A DNA stretch of 64,000 nt from Zea mays (lineage: Eukaryota > Streptophyta > Magnoliopsida > Poales > Poaceae): assembly GCF_902167145.1 (NCBI RefSeq), contig NC_050100.1, positions 216,622,081 to 216,686,080 of the forward strand, read 5' to 3'. The position numbers and the translations under genes were made by a program. Positions 9,899 to 21,118 of the stretch are shown here, in pieces. Below the pieces are notes generated by a model, which saw only the letters and a program-made list of their open reading frames with translations, had not been told where the DNA came from and made no database searches. Positions within the stretch are counted from its first letter, which is position 1; each line of letters starts with the position of its first letter.

Positions 9899-12181
9899 AG
9901 CTTGAGTTTTGAGGGCCCTATATTGCATAGGACCAGTGACTCTCTCAATTAAGGACTTTGCCACCCAGATTTGTCTAGGTCTGCTCTTATTTGGTGGACC
10001 TAGGAATGTAACCTTAATCTTTCCATTTGCAACCTTTCTTAGAACATAGTGAGCATTGAAAGCAAATGGTCTTGAGTGCTTAGGCAAGGGAGTTGGTGGT
10101 TTAGCCTTGCAGTTGTGAGAAAAATGACCTTCATTTCCACACTCAAAGCATTTGATGGGCTTGTGAGTCTGTTTTGGCTTGTATTGAGTGATGGCTTTCT
10201 TTTGCACAAAAGCATTGTATCCAATACCACTCTTGTTATTTTTCATAACAGTGTTCATAAGCAGCTCATTTTGAAGGTATTGACCCTTGTTGAACTTTTG
10301 CACACTTGTTGCAAGATGTTCATTTTCACTTTTTAGTTTCTTGACCTCATTCTTAAGCCTTTGATTATCCACTGCCAACTCATTGTTGAAATCATTGTTC
10401 TCAATAGCGACTTTTCCTCTAGTGGTTGCATCAGTCAAGTAATTCTTCAATTTTTGGTTGTCTAAAGTCAGGACTTCAACTTTTTCAGTCAATTCAGCAT
10501 GTAGACTAGTTTGCTCTTCTTGTATCAAATCATCACATGAGGTTGCTACATCAAGCTTAACAACAGGGTTAATAGCCTCATGTGTTTTGCAAGATAAAAG
10601 TTCATTTTCAACAAGAAGATTGTCATGATCAAATTTAATTTGAGTATAGTCTTCCTTGATCTTTACTAGTCTATTTTGCAACTCCCTATTAGCTTCATTT
10701 AATTTGTCATATTTTTCCTTAGCATCTTTTAGGGAGTTTGTGAGCTCATTTACAGTTGATGACATAGTTTTATTTTCTTCTTTTATTTCATCACTAGCCT
10801 TTATAACTATGTCATACTTGGCATTTAAAGATTCATTTTCATTTTTCAACCTATCACATTTAGCTTTTGACTTTCTAATGATTTGAGTATATTCTTTAAG
10901 TAAGTCAGCTAACTCATCATATGAAGGTGAAGCAAATTCTTCATCACTATCACTATCACTATCATCATCAATATTAATATCATTTTGTACCTTTCGTTCA
11001 CCCCTAGCCATGAGGCATAGGTGAGAAGTGGATGATGGCGATGGTGGTGGTGAAGAGAAGTCCCCGGCGATGGCCGCAACTTTTTCATCATTCTCTTCTT
11101 CACTTGAAGAAGACCCACTTGATGATTCGATGTCGGTGAGCCAGTCGCCAACAATATAGGCCTTTCCATTCTTCTTCTTGTGGAACCTCTTTTGCTTCCC
11201 ATCCTTCCTCTTGAAGAATTTCTTTTCCTTCTTTTCATCATCGCTGTCATCTTCCTTCTTGCCCTTGAACTTGTTCTTCTTGGGCTTGTTGCATTGATGA
11301 GCAAGATGGCCAAGCTCACCACAGTTGTAGCAGTCCATCTCAGAAATGGGCTTTCTTTTGTTGGAAAAGAACTTCTTCTTTCTTGAATCAAATTTGATGC
11401 CTTCTCTATTTAGCTTCTTCAACATCTTGGTGGTCTTCCTTACCATTAAGGCAATGTTTGCATCAAGGTCATCATCACTTGAGGATTCTTCCTCAACTTG
11501 TATTTTTGCTTTTCCTTTTCTTTCATGATTTGCTTTGAGAGCCAAATCCTTTCTTTTGGAAGATGATTCTTCTTTGTCGTTGATGTGCATGTACATTTCA
11601 TGGGCATTGATCTTTCCCAGAATTTGTGTAGGTGTGGTAACTGAAAGATCCATTTGATGTAGCACAGTGACAATGTGTCCATATTTGTCTATTGGGAGGA
11701 CACTGAGAATCTTCCTCACAACATCCGGTTGTGAGATTTGAGTAAGCCCCAATCCATTGACTTCCTCTACAAGAATATTAAGTCGTGAGTACATAGCATT
11801 TGCATTTTCATTAGTAAGCATTTCAAAGGAATTTAACTTTCGCATGGCTATGTGATATCTTTCCTCACGTTCACTTCTAGTTCCTTCATGTAGAGCACAA
11901 ATGTCCATCCACAAATCATGAGCATTTTTATGATTCCTTACTCTATTGAACACATCTTTGCAAAGGCCTCTAAAAAGGGTGTTTTTGGCCTTAGCATTCC
12001 ATTTCTCATAATTGAACTCATCACCTACAAGATTTGTGGGATCTCTAGGTTCGGGGAACCCTTGTGTGGCGGCTTTATAGACACCAATGTCTATAGCCTC
12101 TAAGTATGCTTCCATACGAATTTTCCAATAAGGAAAATCGTCACCATCAAAAACGGGAGGAGGTCCATCCCCACCGGACAT
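9896..12181 (-). CDS. gag: Element 1 Gag, 761 aa
   Basis: The N-terminus (FDGDDFPYWKIRMEAYL, then a UBN2/copia gag-like region to about residue 200) matches Ty1/copia Gag. A first CCHC zinc knuckle, CYNCGELGHLAHQC, lies near 280. Next come Lys/Glu- and Ser/Asp-rich stretches, a long coiled coil (about 420-620, heptads rich in Lys, Glu, Asn and Leu), and a second knuckle, CFECGNEGHFSHNC, near 690. Coiled-coil Gag is a known Sirevirus feature linked to binding of dynein-light-chain-8-like proteins. It packages the RNA into virus-like particles. The ATG at 12181 lies about 50 bp inside the primer site. The frame is intact. Confidence 0.93.
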   Translation of the reverse strand: MSGGDGPPPVFDGDDFPYWKIRMEAYLEAIDIGVYKAATQGFPEPRDPTNLVGDEFNYEKWNAKAKNTLFRGLCKDVFNRVRNHKNAHDLWMDICALHEGTRSEREERYHIAMRKLNSFEMLTNENANAMYSRLNILVEEVNGLGLTQISQPDVVRKILSVLPIDKYGHIVTVLHQMDLSVTTPTQILGKINAHEMYMHINDKEESSSKRKDLALKANHERKGKAKIQVEEESSSDDDLDANIALMVRKTTKMLKKLNREGIKFDSRKKKFFSNKRKPISEMDCYNCGELGHLAHQCNKPKKNKFKGKKEDDSDDEKKEKKFFKRKDGKQKRFHKKKNGKAYIVGDWLTDIESSSGSSSSEEENDEKVAAIAGDFSSPPPSPSSTSHLCLMARGERKVQNDINIDDDSDSDSDEEFASPSYDELADLLKEYTQIIRKSKAKCDRLKNENESLNAKYDIVIKASDEIKEENKTMSSTVNELTNSLKDAKEKYDKLNEANRELQNRLVKIKEDYTQIKFDHDNLLVENELLSCKTHEAINPVVKLDVATSCDDLIQEEQTSLHAELTEKVEVLTLDNQKLKNYLTDATTRGKVAIENNDFNNELAVDNQRLKNEVKKLKSENEHLATSVQKFNKGQYLQNELLMNTVMKNNKSGIGYNAFVQKKAITQYKPKQTHKPIKCFECGNEGHFSHNCKAKPPTPLPKHSRPFAFNAHYVLRKVANGKIKVTFLGPPNKSRPRQIWVAKSLIERVTGPMQYRALKTQA

Positions 12182-12218
12182 CGTAACTCTAGCGGTTAAG
12201 CTAATCTATGAGCAACAA

Positions 12219-12231
12219 GGCTCTGATACCA
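12219..12231 (-). other. Element 1 primer-binding site (tRNA-iMet)
   Basis: The minus strand reads TGGTATCAGAGCC two bases from the 5' LTR, complementary to the 3' end of initiator methionine tRNA, the usual primer of Ty1/copia elements. Confidence 0.93.
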
Positions 12232-12233
12232 AT

Positions 12234-13715
12234 TGAAAGGATCACGATGCCCAAGAGGGGGGGTGAATTGGGCTTTTCTAAAAATCAACACTAATTAAAA
12301 CCTAAGCAAGAGCTAAACAAGAGCCCAACTTCACCCCAACAACTAGCACTAAGAAAATGATACTAGAAATGTAACAAAGCTAAGACAATGCTTTAAATAC
12401 TTGCTAAACAAATACACAAAGTAAAGGGCTTGAATTAAGTGCGGAATGTAAAGCAAAGTTTAGAAGACTCCTCCAATTTTTCCCGAGGTATCGAAGAGTC
12501 GGCACTCTCCACTAGTCCTCGTTGGAGCACCCGCGCAAGGGTATCGCTCCCCCTTGGTCCTCGCAAGAACCAAGTGCTCACTACGAGATGATCCTTTGCC
12601 ACTCCGGCGCGGTGGATCCCTCGAGACCGCTTACAAACTTGAGTCGGGTCACCAACAAGATCTTCACGGTGATCACCGAGCTCCCAACGCCACCAAGCCG
12701 TCTAGGTGATGCCGATCACCAAGAGTAACAAGCCATAGACTTTCGCTTGACCAAGAGAAGCCTAATGCAAGTGGTGTGTGCTCTAGGTGGCTCTCACTAG
12801 CACTAATGAGGAACAAGCGCGGATTATGATTCTCTAATCTCCTCACTAGGCTTTTGGTGCTTGCAATGCTCTACCAATGTGCTGGAATAAATGTGGAGTG
12901 CAAGACATTGAATATGGTGGGTGGAAGGGGTATAAATAGCCCTCACCCACCAACTAGCCGTTCCAGGCATTCACTGCGCGATGGCGCACCGGACAGTCCG
13001 GTGCGCCACCGGTGCGCCACCGCTGCGCCAACGGTGCGCCAACGGCTAGTTCTGACAGGGAGCCGTTAGACTGATGGCGCACCGGACAGTGAACAGTCCA
13101 CTGTCCGGTGCACACCGGACAGTCCGGTGCGGTGTCCGGTGTGCCACTAAAATTCAACTCAGAACACTGCGCTCTCGGGTTTCTGCGAAGGGGAGACTCT
13201 CTGCCGTGGACCAGCCTGGCCCCACCTGGCAGAGGGTGCACCGGACAGTCCGGTGCACACCGGACAGTCCGGTGCCCCAAGGCCAGAAACACTAACTCTA
13301 GTTTTTCAGCTGATTTTCAAATCGGTTTTCGTTCTAACTTGTGTGTGAGTTCTAGAGTGACACCTAGCACTGTATACGAGTGTGATTGTGCACCAACACT
13401 ACACTAGAACTCTCTTGGTCAAACTACTCATCGACAACCCCTCTTTATAGTACGGCTAAAAGAGAATAAAAGTCCTAACTAAATCGCGAGTGTCCACATC
13501 TCCTTGACACTCGGACTCCGTAGTCCTTCACCTTTTGTTCCGTCGTTTTAGCCGTCGCTTCGAGTTCTTATCTCCGGGATTGTTTTCACCGTTGTAGTAC
13601 TTCTACCTGTCATGCGACCTAACTTACCATTTGTCTCTGCAAAACACACGTTAGTCACATATAATATTACGTTGTCATTAATCACTAAAACCAACCAGGG
13701 GCCTAGATGCTTTCA
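12234..13715 (-). repeat. Element 1 5' LTR
   Basis: This LTR of 1482 bp is nearly identical to 932-2393. The palindrome block is at 12987-13274 and includes one extra unit, CACCGGACAGTGAACAGTCC and its mirror, that the 3' LTR lacks. The LTR drives element transcription leftwards. Confidence 0.93.
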
Positions 13716-14170
13716 CAATCTTTAAATAAACACACTATCATAATCAGGGTACTTAAAACCATGAGATAACATGAAAGAGTTAAATCTCTTGTACCATTAT
13801 TGTCTACTAGGAGATTGCTTCAAACCATAAAGATTTCTATAACTTCCATATAAGATTTTCTTTTATAGGAATAATAATCCTTCGGGCTAGTTCATGTAAA
13901 TATTTTCTTTGAACTCCCCACATAAGAATGTAGTTTTAACATCTAGTTGCCTCAATTTCATAATCGGCAACAATACTAAGCAAAAATATGAATAGAACTA
14001 TACTAAACAACTAGGAAAAAGGCATTATTCAAATCAATACCTAGAATATGGCTATAACCTTTAGAAACTAACCTTGCTTTCTATCTTGCTAGCTCAATAG
14101 GAGAAATGCATTCCTTTCTTTTGAAAATCCCTTTATAACAGATAGTCTTTTATCCTAATGGGATTTTACC
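13716..14170 (-). pseudogene. Old Ty1/copia pol relic, second part
   Basis: This continues the relic at 340-931 beyond element 1. The minus strand near 13915-13950 still translates to QLDVKTTFLCGE, the degraded copia LDVKTAFLNG motif, and TSD caatc is at 13716-13720. Many stops are present. It is the older target of element 1. Confidence 0.7.
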
Positions 14171-14360
14171 AAATCAGTTTTTTCGTTGGTTTTGAGGCTC
14201 AAATCACTAAGCCCTTTATGAGTAGCATATCCAATACATTCCCTCCGTGATCTTGACACGTGTCACTATTAGTCCTCGGTCGCTTAACCACTGAGTTCTC
14301 CAACACATCTCATTGTCTTGGTCAACCATCATCTTTATTTGGTCGACATGGTCTACTCCT

Positions 14361-14750
14361 CCATTTATTTTTTGCACTTATCGATATCCTAAGGTGTCAG
14401 CCACCACAGTTAGTCGTTCAGTTTTTCCATACCCTTACTCCAAACTCGATGTCGTCCTTCACCACTCTTAGTCTATCGACACGAGCTCGATTGACTCCAA
14501 CTTCGTCGTCGACCACATCCCCTTTGCTCTACACTTGTGTGCCATAAGACAACATCCATCTATTTTTGCACTTATTGATGTTCTAAGGTGTTCGTCAATA
14601 CAGTTAGTCATTCAGTTTTTCCATACCCTCGGTCCAAAACTCGACATTTGTCCTTCACCACTCTTAGTCTGTCGACACGAGCTCGATTGACCTTTTAACT
14701 TCATCGTCGACCACCACCCCTTTGTTGTACACTTACGTGCCTTAAGACAA
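14361..14750. repeat. 195-bp tandem duplication
   Basis: Two adjacent units, 14361-14555 and 14556-14750, are about 85% alike by eye. Shared words include GTTAGTC.TTCAGTTTTTCC, CCTTCACCACTCTTAGTCT and GACACGAGCTCGATTGAC. Neither has coding capacity. The origin is unknown. Confidence 0.75.
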
Positions 14751-15686
14751 GAGAGATGTTGCACAACACCATAACTCACGCTAAGACCAGTTAACACTAA
14801 ACCTCAACGGCTCAACCAATTGTCTGCTAGTTTGACCATCACTTATGACACTTAGGAATATATCAACAACGTGTTTGCACCATCACGTTTTGTGGCCCGA
14901 CTCCCTTTTTGTGGACTTGTATGGGCGTGTGGCTAGAGAAAATTCAAACGCTCGGGTCGAACTGCCTCGTGCAGGCAGCCAGGCAAGGCCCGATAGCCGT
15001 TGGCACCAACGCACAGCATTGAGCATTCCGATCCCTTGAGCATGTACGTCACGGTGTCAACGTCATGCATGGCTACCGTATGATTTGTTTTAGAGGGCCA
15101 GCATATATGATTAATTTGGTTCGTGTTCATTCTGCGTACGTACGTGGAGTTGGGCGCAAAAACAATAAAGACGCTCGCTACGGATCGACGCAGGCGTTGC
15201 CGCGTACAACTTCTATACGCACGATGAGATAATTTGGAGATCAATAAATTCAGAAAAGTGACCCAAAAAAAAAGCACTGGCTACGATCGCCTCCACATGT
15301 ATGTTTCCGTGTTTCTCACGGCCACACGGAGAGTGCTCGAGAGAAGACGAGCACGTGCAGCCATTTTTTAGTTGCCACTAGGTCCCATGGTTCAGAAAAA
15401 AAAAAAGGATCGGCTTGTGTTCTTGCCTTCTTGGTGCTTGCCAGCTACTACATGATCACATCCCTCTGGCGCGCTAGTGACTGTTAGACTGTATAAACCG
15501 TAGTTCGATCGTAAACCCAAGGTTTGTTTGTTTGGGATTAGAGAGGATTGAATGACGTATAATCCATAAATAGATTTCGCATTCTAGTTTTCCTTTATCC
15601 TTCGCGACAAAACCTTTGACATAAGGCACATATATACACTTTCAACCATTTTATTAAAAAACTGCCTTCCATCTGATGCAGTCTAA
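14751..15686. other. Intergenic, upstream of the LNK-like gene
   Basis: No gene is seen. The stretch includes poly-A runs and one perfect G-box core, CACGTG, near 15352-15357 about 1.7 kb before the LNK-like start codon. Whether it acts on that gene is unknown. Confidence 0.4.
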
Positions 15687-15985
15687 GGGCATGTACAGTG
15701 GAGAGACACCAAAACGGTTCTCCAAGCACAAGCTAAGAGACTCTATTATACAATGGAGTGTCTATAAATGTAGTCTACTAATAAATACAGAATTAAATGC
15801 ATTTGTACAGCAGCAGATCGATAGAACAGACGACAAATTCGTACAGTAAGAAGTGAGGCGTCTATTACTACTTGGTTTACGAGCCAGAGGCGTCTCTTCA
15901 CGGAGAGACGGCTCTAAGATTTTTTTGCAAATACACCCATTAAACACCTTAAGAGCCTCCACATTAAACACCACTATACATGCCC
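15687..15985. mobile_element. Tourist-like MITE in the LNK upstream region
   Basis: A 299-bp element has inverted ends GGGCATGTACAGTGG and CCACTATACATGCCC, flanked by TAA at 15684-15686 and 15986-15988. An internal inverted pair (AGGCGTCT...AGACGGCTC) adds foldback structure. It lies about 0.8 kb upstream of the putative TATA box of the LNK-like gene. No coding capacity. Confidence 0.75.
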
Positions 15986-16770
15986 TAATGAACCAATTTT
16001 TAACCGATTTATTATGTCGGCTCCATTCTATTATTTTTTTATAAAGTGCGAAAGAGAGCTCTAACCTTAAACGCGGTGCAACGTGGGGGAAAAAAAGACT
16101 CTCACCGATGCTACTGCTGTAGCGCACCGCCCCCCGATGGAACAGCTCAATCGTCCCCATCATGTCGTCGCACGTCAAAAGCATGGCATGGCCGAACCGC
16201 CGCCCGAACGGAGCAGGGCGACAACACCGTCCTCGAAAGCTAGCTGACGAGGCGGGGCATCGTCAAGGCCACCGCGCCCCGGGACCTCACAATCACGCGC
16301 GCGCGCGCGCGAGTGGTCACTCGTCGCCGGCCTCGCCTGTCGCCACCTTGCCGCTGCCCTTCTCACGAAAGACGCGGCCGCGTTCGGCGTAGGCGAGTGG
16401 GTGACATAGCCCTGCCGTACGCGGAAGCCGGAACGAACCTGATGTGGTCGCGAGGGCGCCGATTCGACGTGCACGTTACCACGCTCGCCGCGCGTCGCTG
16501 TCTGCATGCCAGACTCCCCTCCCCCACCCCCCGCCCCTGCCGTTTCTGGCGTCCCGTCGGCGTCGGGGCGCGACAGAGCTGTGCCGAATGGCCATTCTCG
16601 GACGACAGGGGGTCCGATCGAGGGAGGAGATGAGGTCCACTCGTCGTCGTCGTCGTCGTCACAGATCGCATTCATCTAGACAAGCGTTCCGGCACTTTGG
16701 CACGCGCCTAACTCCCGTCCACCGAATGAATGGCCCCCGGGCGATCGGCGTTCGGCGCCCAAGCTGTTCC

Positions 16771-16777
16771 TATTTAT
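16771..16777 (+). promoter_or_regulatory. Possible TATA box of the LNK-like gene
   Basis: TATTTAT stands alone in a GC-rich stretch (16040-16900, with a CG dinucleotide run near 16293-16312). The leader that follows would contain a 5' UTR intron 16893-17071 (donor GACGAG/GTATGG, acceptor CTTCGCAG/TTTCC) before the ATG at 17099. Transcript structure is inferred. Confidence 0.35.
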
Positions 16778-17098
16778 GCTTCGCTGTGCCGTCGGGCTCG
16801 CAAGCATTCTCTTTCAGGTTCCAGGCTCTGGGTCGCCGGTTGTGCCGACTCCGCCCCCGCGACTGCTGCGAGCATCGCGAGTTCGAGACGAGGTATGGCT
16901 CGCTCCGGTTCTTTGGCCTTGTGCATCGTAGAAAGACATGCGCGCTAGCTAGTAGAACAGTACTACTACTAGAAGAAACAAACTCCTCACTGTCAAGCTC
17001 TGCTCTGTCGCCGTTTCTTCTTCTTCCTGCTTATATATGTCCGTGATGTTAATTTCGTTCCATCTTCGCAGTTTCCTTCAAGCATAGAGATCAGCGCG

Positions 17099-18861
17099 AT
17101 GGATGACTTCTCTATGATCAGTGACCACAGCATGCTACTCCAAGGCCACGGCATGCTCGGTGCCGAAGGATGCCTTGGTACCCGAGGTTCTTCAGGCGTT
17201 CTTCCGACTGGAGGCCGCAGGACCGTCCCAGTCCCAGCGCTCCAACTCCAAGATGACCGCAACAACAAGGGGGAAGACATGTTCTTCTCCGACTGGCCTG
17301 AGCTGGCCAGCTTCGACGATCTCGAGGCTAGCCTGAGGTGATCCACTTGGCACATGTGCGGCCCTTTACCATCAGCAACGCCACCGGCCGCTTTGTGAAT
17401 TGTGATGCCTGACCAAGTTTTTCTTTTTTCTCTTTCCATTTCATGAAGAAATTTCGATCCTACGTTTGAGATTGGGAGCAGTTATTTTGATGACATGCTA
17501 TGGCCCTCAAATTGCTCACCGGGAGCTCAGCTAGCACGGAACGGCTACTCTGACGATATTGATTTCTCAATCGATCAAAAAGACAGCAACAGCACTCCGA
17601 AGGTACTCGAATTCCTGATTGCCTTCTCTACCCTATATAGTATGATGCAAAGAGCCAATAACTTTGCCCCTGTGAATATGCAACATATCATGAGTCCTGA
17701 TCATTTTTTTAATCTTTCTTGATCGACCTATGCAGGTAAATACGACAAAAACCAAGCAACAGTCCAGGAGAAACGGAGCTAGTGGTGGTAGCAGTGGTAC
17801 AGCCTCGAACCACGAAGCACATGCCAGCTCCTCTTCCGGTCTTTCGGACGCCGAACTCTTCCTCCACCCGTTCGATGATACTACAGCACTAGCGAGCCAA
17901 ACGTGGGAGGAGGACCTACAGGCCATTCTTTGTTCGATTCCGGAAACGCGAGCAGTCGTCCCAGCGGCGTCAACCGCCATGTGCGCCGATGGCTCGTCCA
18001 CCTGTTGCTCGGGGCCAGACATCGTTGCCGCTCACCACGTTCCTCGCTCGGCGACGGCGACGACTAAAGACGCCGCCTTTAGTGGGTCTCCGGACACGAT
18101 CCTGGAGGAGATGGCTGAGAACCCGCTGGACATGTACTTCCCTCCACTGCCAACAACATCCGGACAGTCCGGAACGATGATGATGAGCGACACCACTTGG
18201 GCGCCGGAACATCGGTTCCGAGAAGAGTTCGCGGGCAGCTGCGCTCTGGGGTGCGCGGAGCTACGGTTCTGCTCGGAGGACGTGGCCTCCGCAGGAGTAT
18301 TTCATAAGCAGCCTGGCTCGGCGACGGCGGTCGTCCTGGATGCCGTGCCAGTGAAGGATCTTTCGTTTCAGAAGCTTCAGCATGGCATGAACCAGGTACG
18401 TACTAGGCGATTTGCAGTTACTGCCACAGCATTTCGTAAACCATTCTTGTTCGTCGTGTGAAGTTGATACTTACTTTTTATATCCTTTTGATGTGCTGTG
18501 CTGTGCCTGTGCCATGCAGCTTGATCTGGCCACCAGAGGACGCATACGGGATTCCCTGTACCGGTTGGCCAACAGGCTTGAACAAACGCATTGCGTTGCC
18601 AGAACAAGCGGAAGAATGGGTTCAAATAGGTAACTACTCATATTGCATTTTTTGTTTTTCTTGGATGCCAATGCCATGCATGTTCTGGTCCACAAGTTCG
18701 TGTCCTGAATGTGTTTAGAATGTTACGTTACGTGTGGCAGGTTCGAATCGGACGGGTGGGGCGAAACGCAGACGACGAGCCCCATGGATCGGTTAGTCGC
18801 GCAGCTCCTTCTGCAGAAACCCTCTCGCCGGAAGACTACCCCGCCGCACCGCGTGACGTAG
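17099..18861 (+). CDS. LNK-like (night light-inducible and clock-regulated) transcriptional co-activator, 427 aa
   Basis: Five coding exons join in frame with GT-AG introns: 17099-17337, 17449-17602, 17736-18395, 18520-18629, 18741-18861. The N-terminal part carries FFSDWPELASFDDLEASLR/NFDPTFEIGS, with a nearby DDMLWPSN, matching the W-x-D..FRNxDSTFG..W pattern of LNK proteins. Near the C-terminus LDLATRGRIRDSLYRLANR (residues about 352-370) matches the conserved LNK block IRDSLYRLA. The middle is low-complexity Ser/Ala/Thr-rich, with an acidic WEEDLQAIL patch. LNK proteins have no DNA-binding domain; they bind RVE/CCA1-type MYB factors in the nucleus and activate evening clock genes such as PRR5 and TOC1. 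Family assignment is from motif memory, and which LNK paralogue it is cannot be told. The start is the first ATG after the predicted leader intron; an extra upstream coding exon is possible. The gene ends TAG at 18859-18861. Confidence 0.75.
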
Positions 18862-19375
18862 TTTTCCTCCACCGGAGGCGGAGACCCTAGTCGCCGCTTG
18901 CATCAATGCAAGGACTATACCTCGTTCCTGAATTCTGTCCTGCTTCTGCTCTGAAAGCCTGTAATACAAGAAAAAGAATCATATTTAGCATCGGAATATA
19001 ACATGGCCACTTATTTAGCACCGGAAAAGCAATTCTTTTGATATAAAGGCAATTCTTTTGATATAGACAACATCAACTGCGACTACTGGCAGATCTTTTT
19101 CGTTCGCAACTTCCTAGCTGTCACCGCACTCACCAACGTCATCGTCTCGGCCCCCCTTCTAGCTCCTATAACGTCATCTTTTGTTGATTTCAGAGTTGCT
19201 CCCATGCATGATCTGCACGGGTAAAATTGCAATGGCAAAGAATAATATTACGACCACAACTTCAAAGGCTGTAACCATATATCTCGTCCTCACGAAACAA
19301 GTGAGAACATGAACGACATCAACATAGGGCCATCAGCATAGGGCGTTGGTTGAGGCGATTCTGTTAAAAACAGCC
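18862..19375. other. 3' flank of the LNK-like gene
   Basis: This holds the likely 3' UTR and spacer. No further gene is seen. A direct duplication of a 33-bp word beginning CATCAGCATAGGGCGTTGG occurs at about 19329 and 19428, the second copy inside the adjoining LTR fragment. Confidence 0.4.
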
Positions 19376-20330
19376 TGTTAGAGGCACTTGACTTTGCGAG
19401 CAAACCTGTTAGAGGCACCCTCGGGTCATCAGCATAGGGCGTTGGTTGAGGCGATTCTGGCATTGGCGGGAAGGAGACATTATGATCTAGGCGTTAGGGG
19501 ATTAGTAATTGGCCTGTAATTGAGCTGTAACTCATATAAATACCGGCTGTTAGAGAGCTAGAACTAAGGGGGTGTTTGGTTGTAGGGACTAAAGATTAGT
19601 CTATAGTTTTTAGTCTCATTTAGTCACTTTTTTACCAAACACTAGGACTAAAATATAGACTAAAATGATTTAGTCTTTAGTCCTTCACATATGTGATAAA
19701 AGGGACTAAATCATATTAATTCCACATTTACCCCTCATTTAGTTCAGTTGTACTAATAGCAATAGAATGTTAAAGGCCATTTTAGTCTTCTTATGAGTCA
19801 TTTAGTATATTCTTACTATTTTTAGCCTATAGAACCAAACATGTTAGGGACTAAATTTTAGTCCGCTAACTAAACTTTAGTCCATAAACTAAAAAACCAA
19901 ACATGGCCTAAATGGATAGCAGAAACTCCAATAGTAAATTCCTTCCTACCCGCGTCTGTTGAGAAGAAGCGTCTTATCGAAGCTCGCCAACCGATGTTCG
20001 TCTCGGCACCTTCCGACGACAAGCGGCTCACATCAGTGGAGACCCTTCCTCGGCAAGGGTCATTACAACTGGTATTAGAGCCAATCGAACTTTGGCTAGG
20101 GTAGGAGTTGTGGTCTCGACGGCTTGTCCCTTGGTTCAAACCCGCTTCATACCGAAAGCTATGGCAGATAGAGATCGTGTGAGCTAGGAAAATTGGAATC
20201 GCGTGTTTGAATCCTTCGATGTAGTGAACAACTGATTGAAAGAGGTAGAAAGGATTCAACAGCACATGCGCGCTTTCAACTTCTACGATATTGAGATATT
20301 AACTTTGCAACATTTGAAAGTTGCCCTCTT
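19376..20330 (+). mobile_element. LTR-retrotransposon fragment (LTR, primer site, leader)
   Basis: The segment ends ..TCATTACA at 20067 and is followed two bases later by TGGTATTAGAGCC (20070-20082), a one-mismatch tRNA-iMet primer site. What precedes is therefore the 3' edge of an LTR. Its start is uncertain because TGTTAGAGGCAC occurs twice, at 19376 and 19407. A leader-like stretch follows and then the similarity fades; no gag or pol frame remains. The LTR contains a MITE (19568-19908), so without it the LTR would be roughly 320-350 bp. Confidence 0.5.
19568..19908. mobile_element. Tourist-like MITE nested in an LTR
   Basis: A 341-bp element has ends GGGGGTGTTTGGTT and AAAACCAAACATGGCC and is flanked by TAA at 19565-19567 and 19909-19911. 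The interior repeats forms of GGGACTAAA/TTTAGTCC. No coding capacity. Confidence 0.75.
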
Positions 20331-21118
20331 TAGAATGCGGAATTCTTTTCGTTTTCTTTTTTTTTCTTTTGAAAATAAACTAATTCCTATGAAATTTCTG
20401 TATATATTTTTAAAATTTCTGTATTTCAAAACGGACCTAATATAATTAGGGATGGTAATGAATCGTGATCCAAATACTTATTCACAATGGTATGTCTTTA
20501 ATTAAATTTTAATTAAAAATGGATATAAATAGAGACCTATCATAATCTGATCCGATTCTTACATCTTATAGTGTAAAACTTAGAGTCTATTGTCACCCCT
20601 AAATAAAATATTAGTGGTATCCATCGCTCTACAAATACACGCATGCAGTAGCTTTCATCTTCATAAACTTCTAGTGAATTTGTTTATTTATCCATCTAAT
20701 AAGTTGGGTCACCATCGATGAAAAAAGATAGGTGTTGCAGTTGCTTACACCGTAATCTAGCTTCATTAACATTCATTAACAGAAAACAACAATAATGGAT
20801 AATAAAAATGATGGGTGATAAATGGTAATAAGTTATTTACCCACTTTCTCGCATCTTTATGGTGTCTTCACATATACGTGCACTCCTATAATTGTTCGGA
20901 AGCTGTACGGTTTTAATCTTAATTTTGATGTTACTATATTTGATATATGTATATATATGGAAAAAAAATATGTCTATTGTCCAAGTACATAAACATAAAG
21001 GGAAAAGGATTAAATAAAGTGTAATTGTGTAAGACATAAAGATAAAAATATATAATGTAGTTCTATAGAATTGAATCTGTTGCTTAAAACCTTTTCATGG
21101 GCGGTTTAAGATATAATT
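20331..21118. other. AT-rich intergenic stretch
   Basis: No gene, RNA or structured repeat is recognised. The composition is strongly A/T with short ATATAT runs. Confidence 0.4.

Larger units (their letters stand above)
932..13715 (-). mobile_element. Element 1: complete Sirevirus (Ty1/copia) LTR retrotransposon with an extra 3' ORF
   Basis: A 12.8-kb element lies on the minus strand. Two LTRs (932-2393 and 12234-13715) begin TG and end CA on the plus strand and are flanked by a perfect 5-bp duplication, caatc, at 927-931 and 13716-13720. The minus-strand order is 5' LTR, tRNA-iMet primer site, gag, pol, extra ORF, polypurine tract, 3' LTR. The coiled-coil gag, the CACCGGAC..GTCCGGTG palindromes in U3 and the ORF downstream of pol are hallmarks of Sireviruses. 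Reading the LTRs side by side I find about five substitutions plus indels confined to the palindrome block, so insertion is recent. Length and ORF layout resemble the long maize families (Giepum/Hopie/Jienv type), but I cannot name the family with certainty. Confidence 0.93.

Noticed and set aside
16175..17046. Overlapping frames in the GC-rich DNA before the LNK-like gene
   Set aside because: Arg/Pro/Ser-rich on both strands as expected from GC content; they end before or cross the predicted leader intron.
20837..21037. Short AT-rich frame with hydrophobic content
   Set aside because: A/T-driven composition, no start context, no homologous motif.
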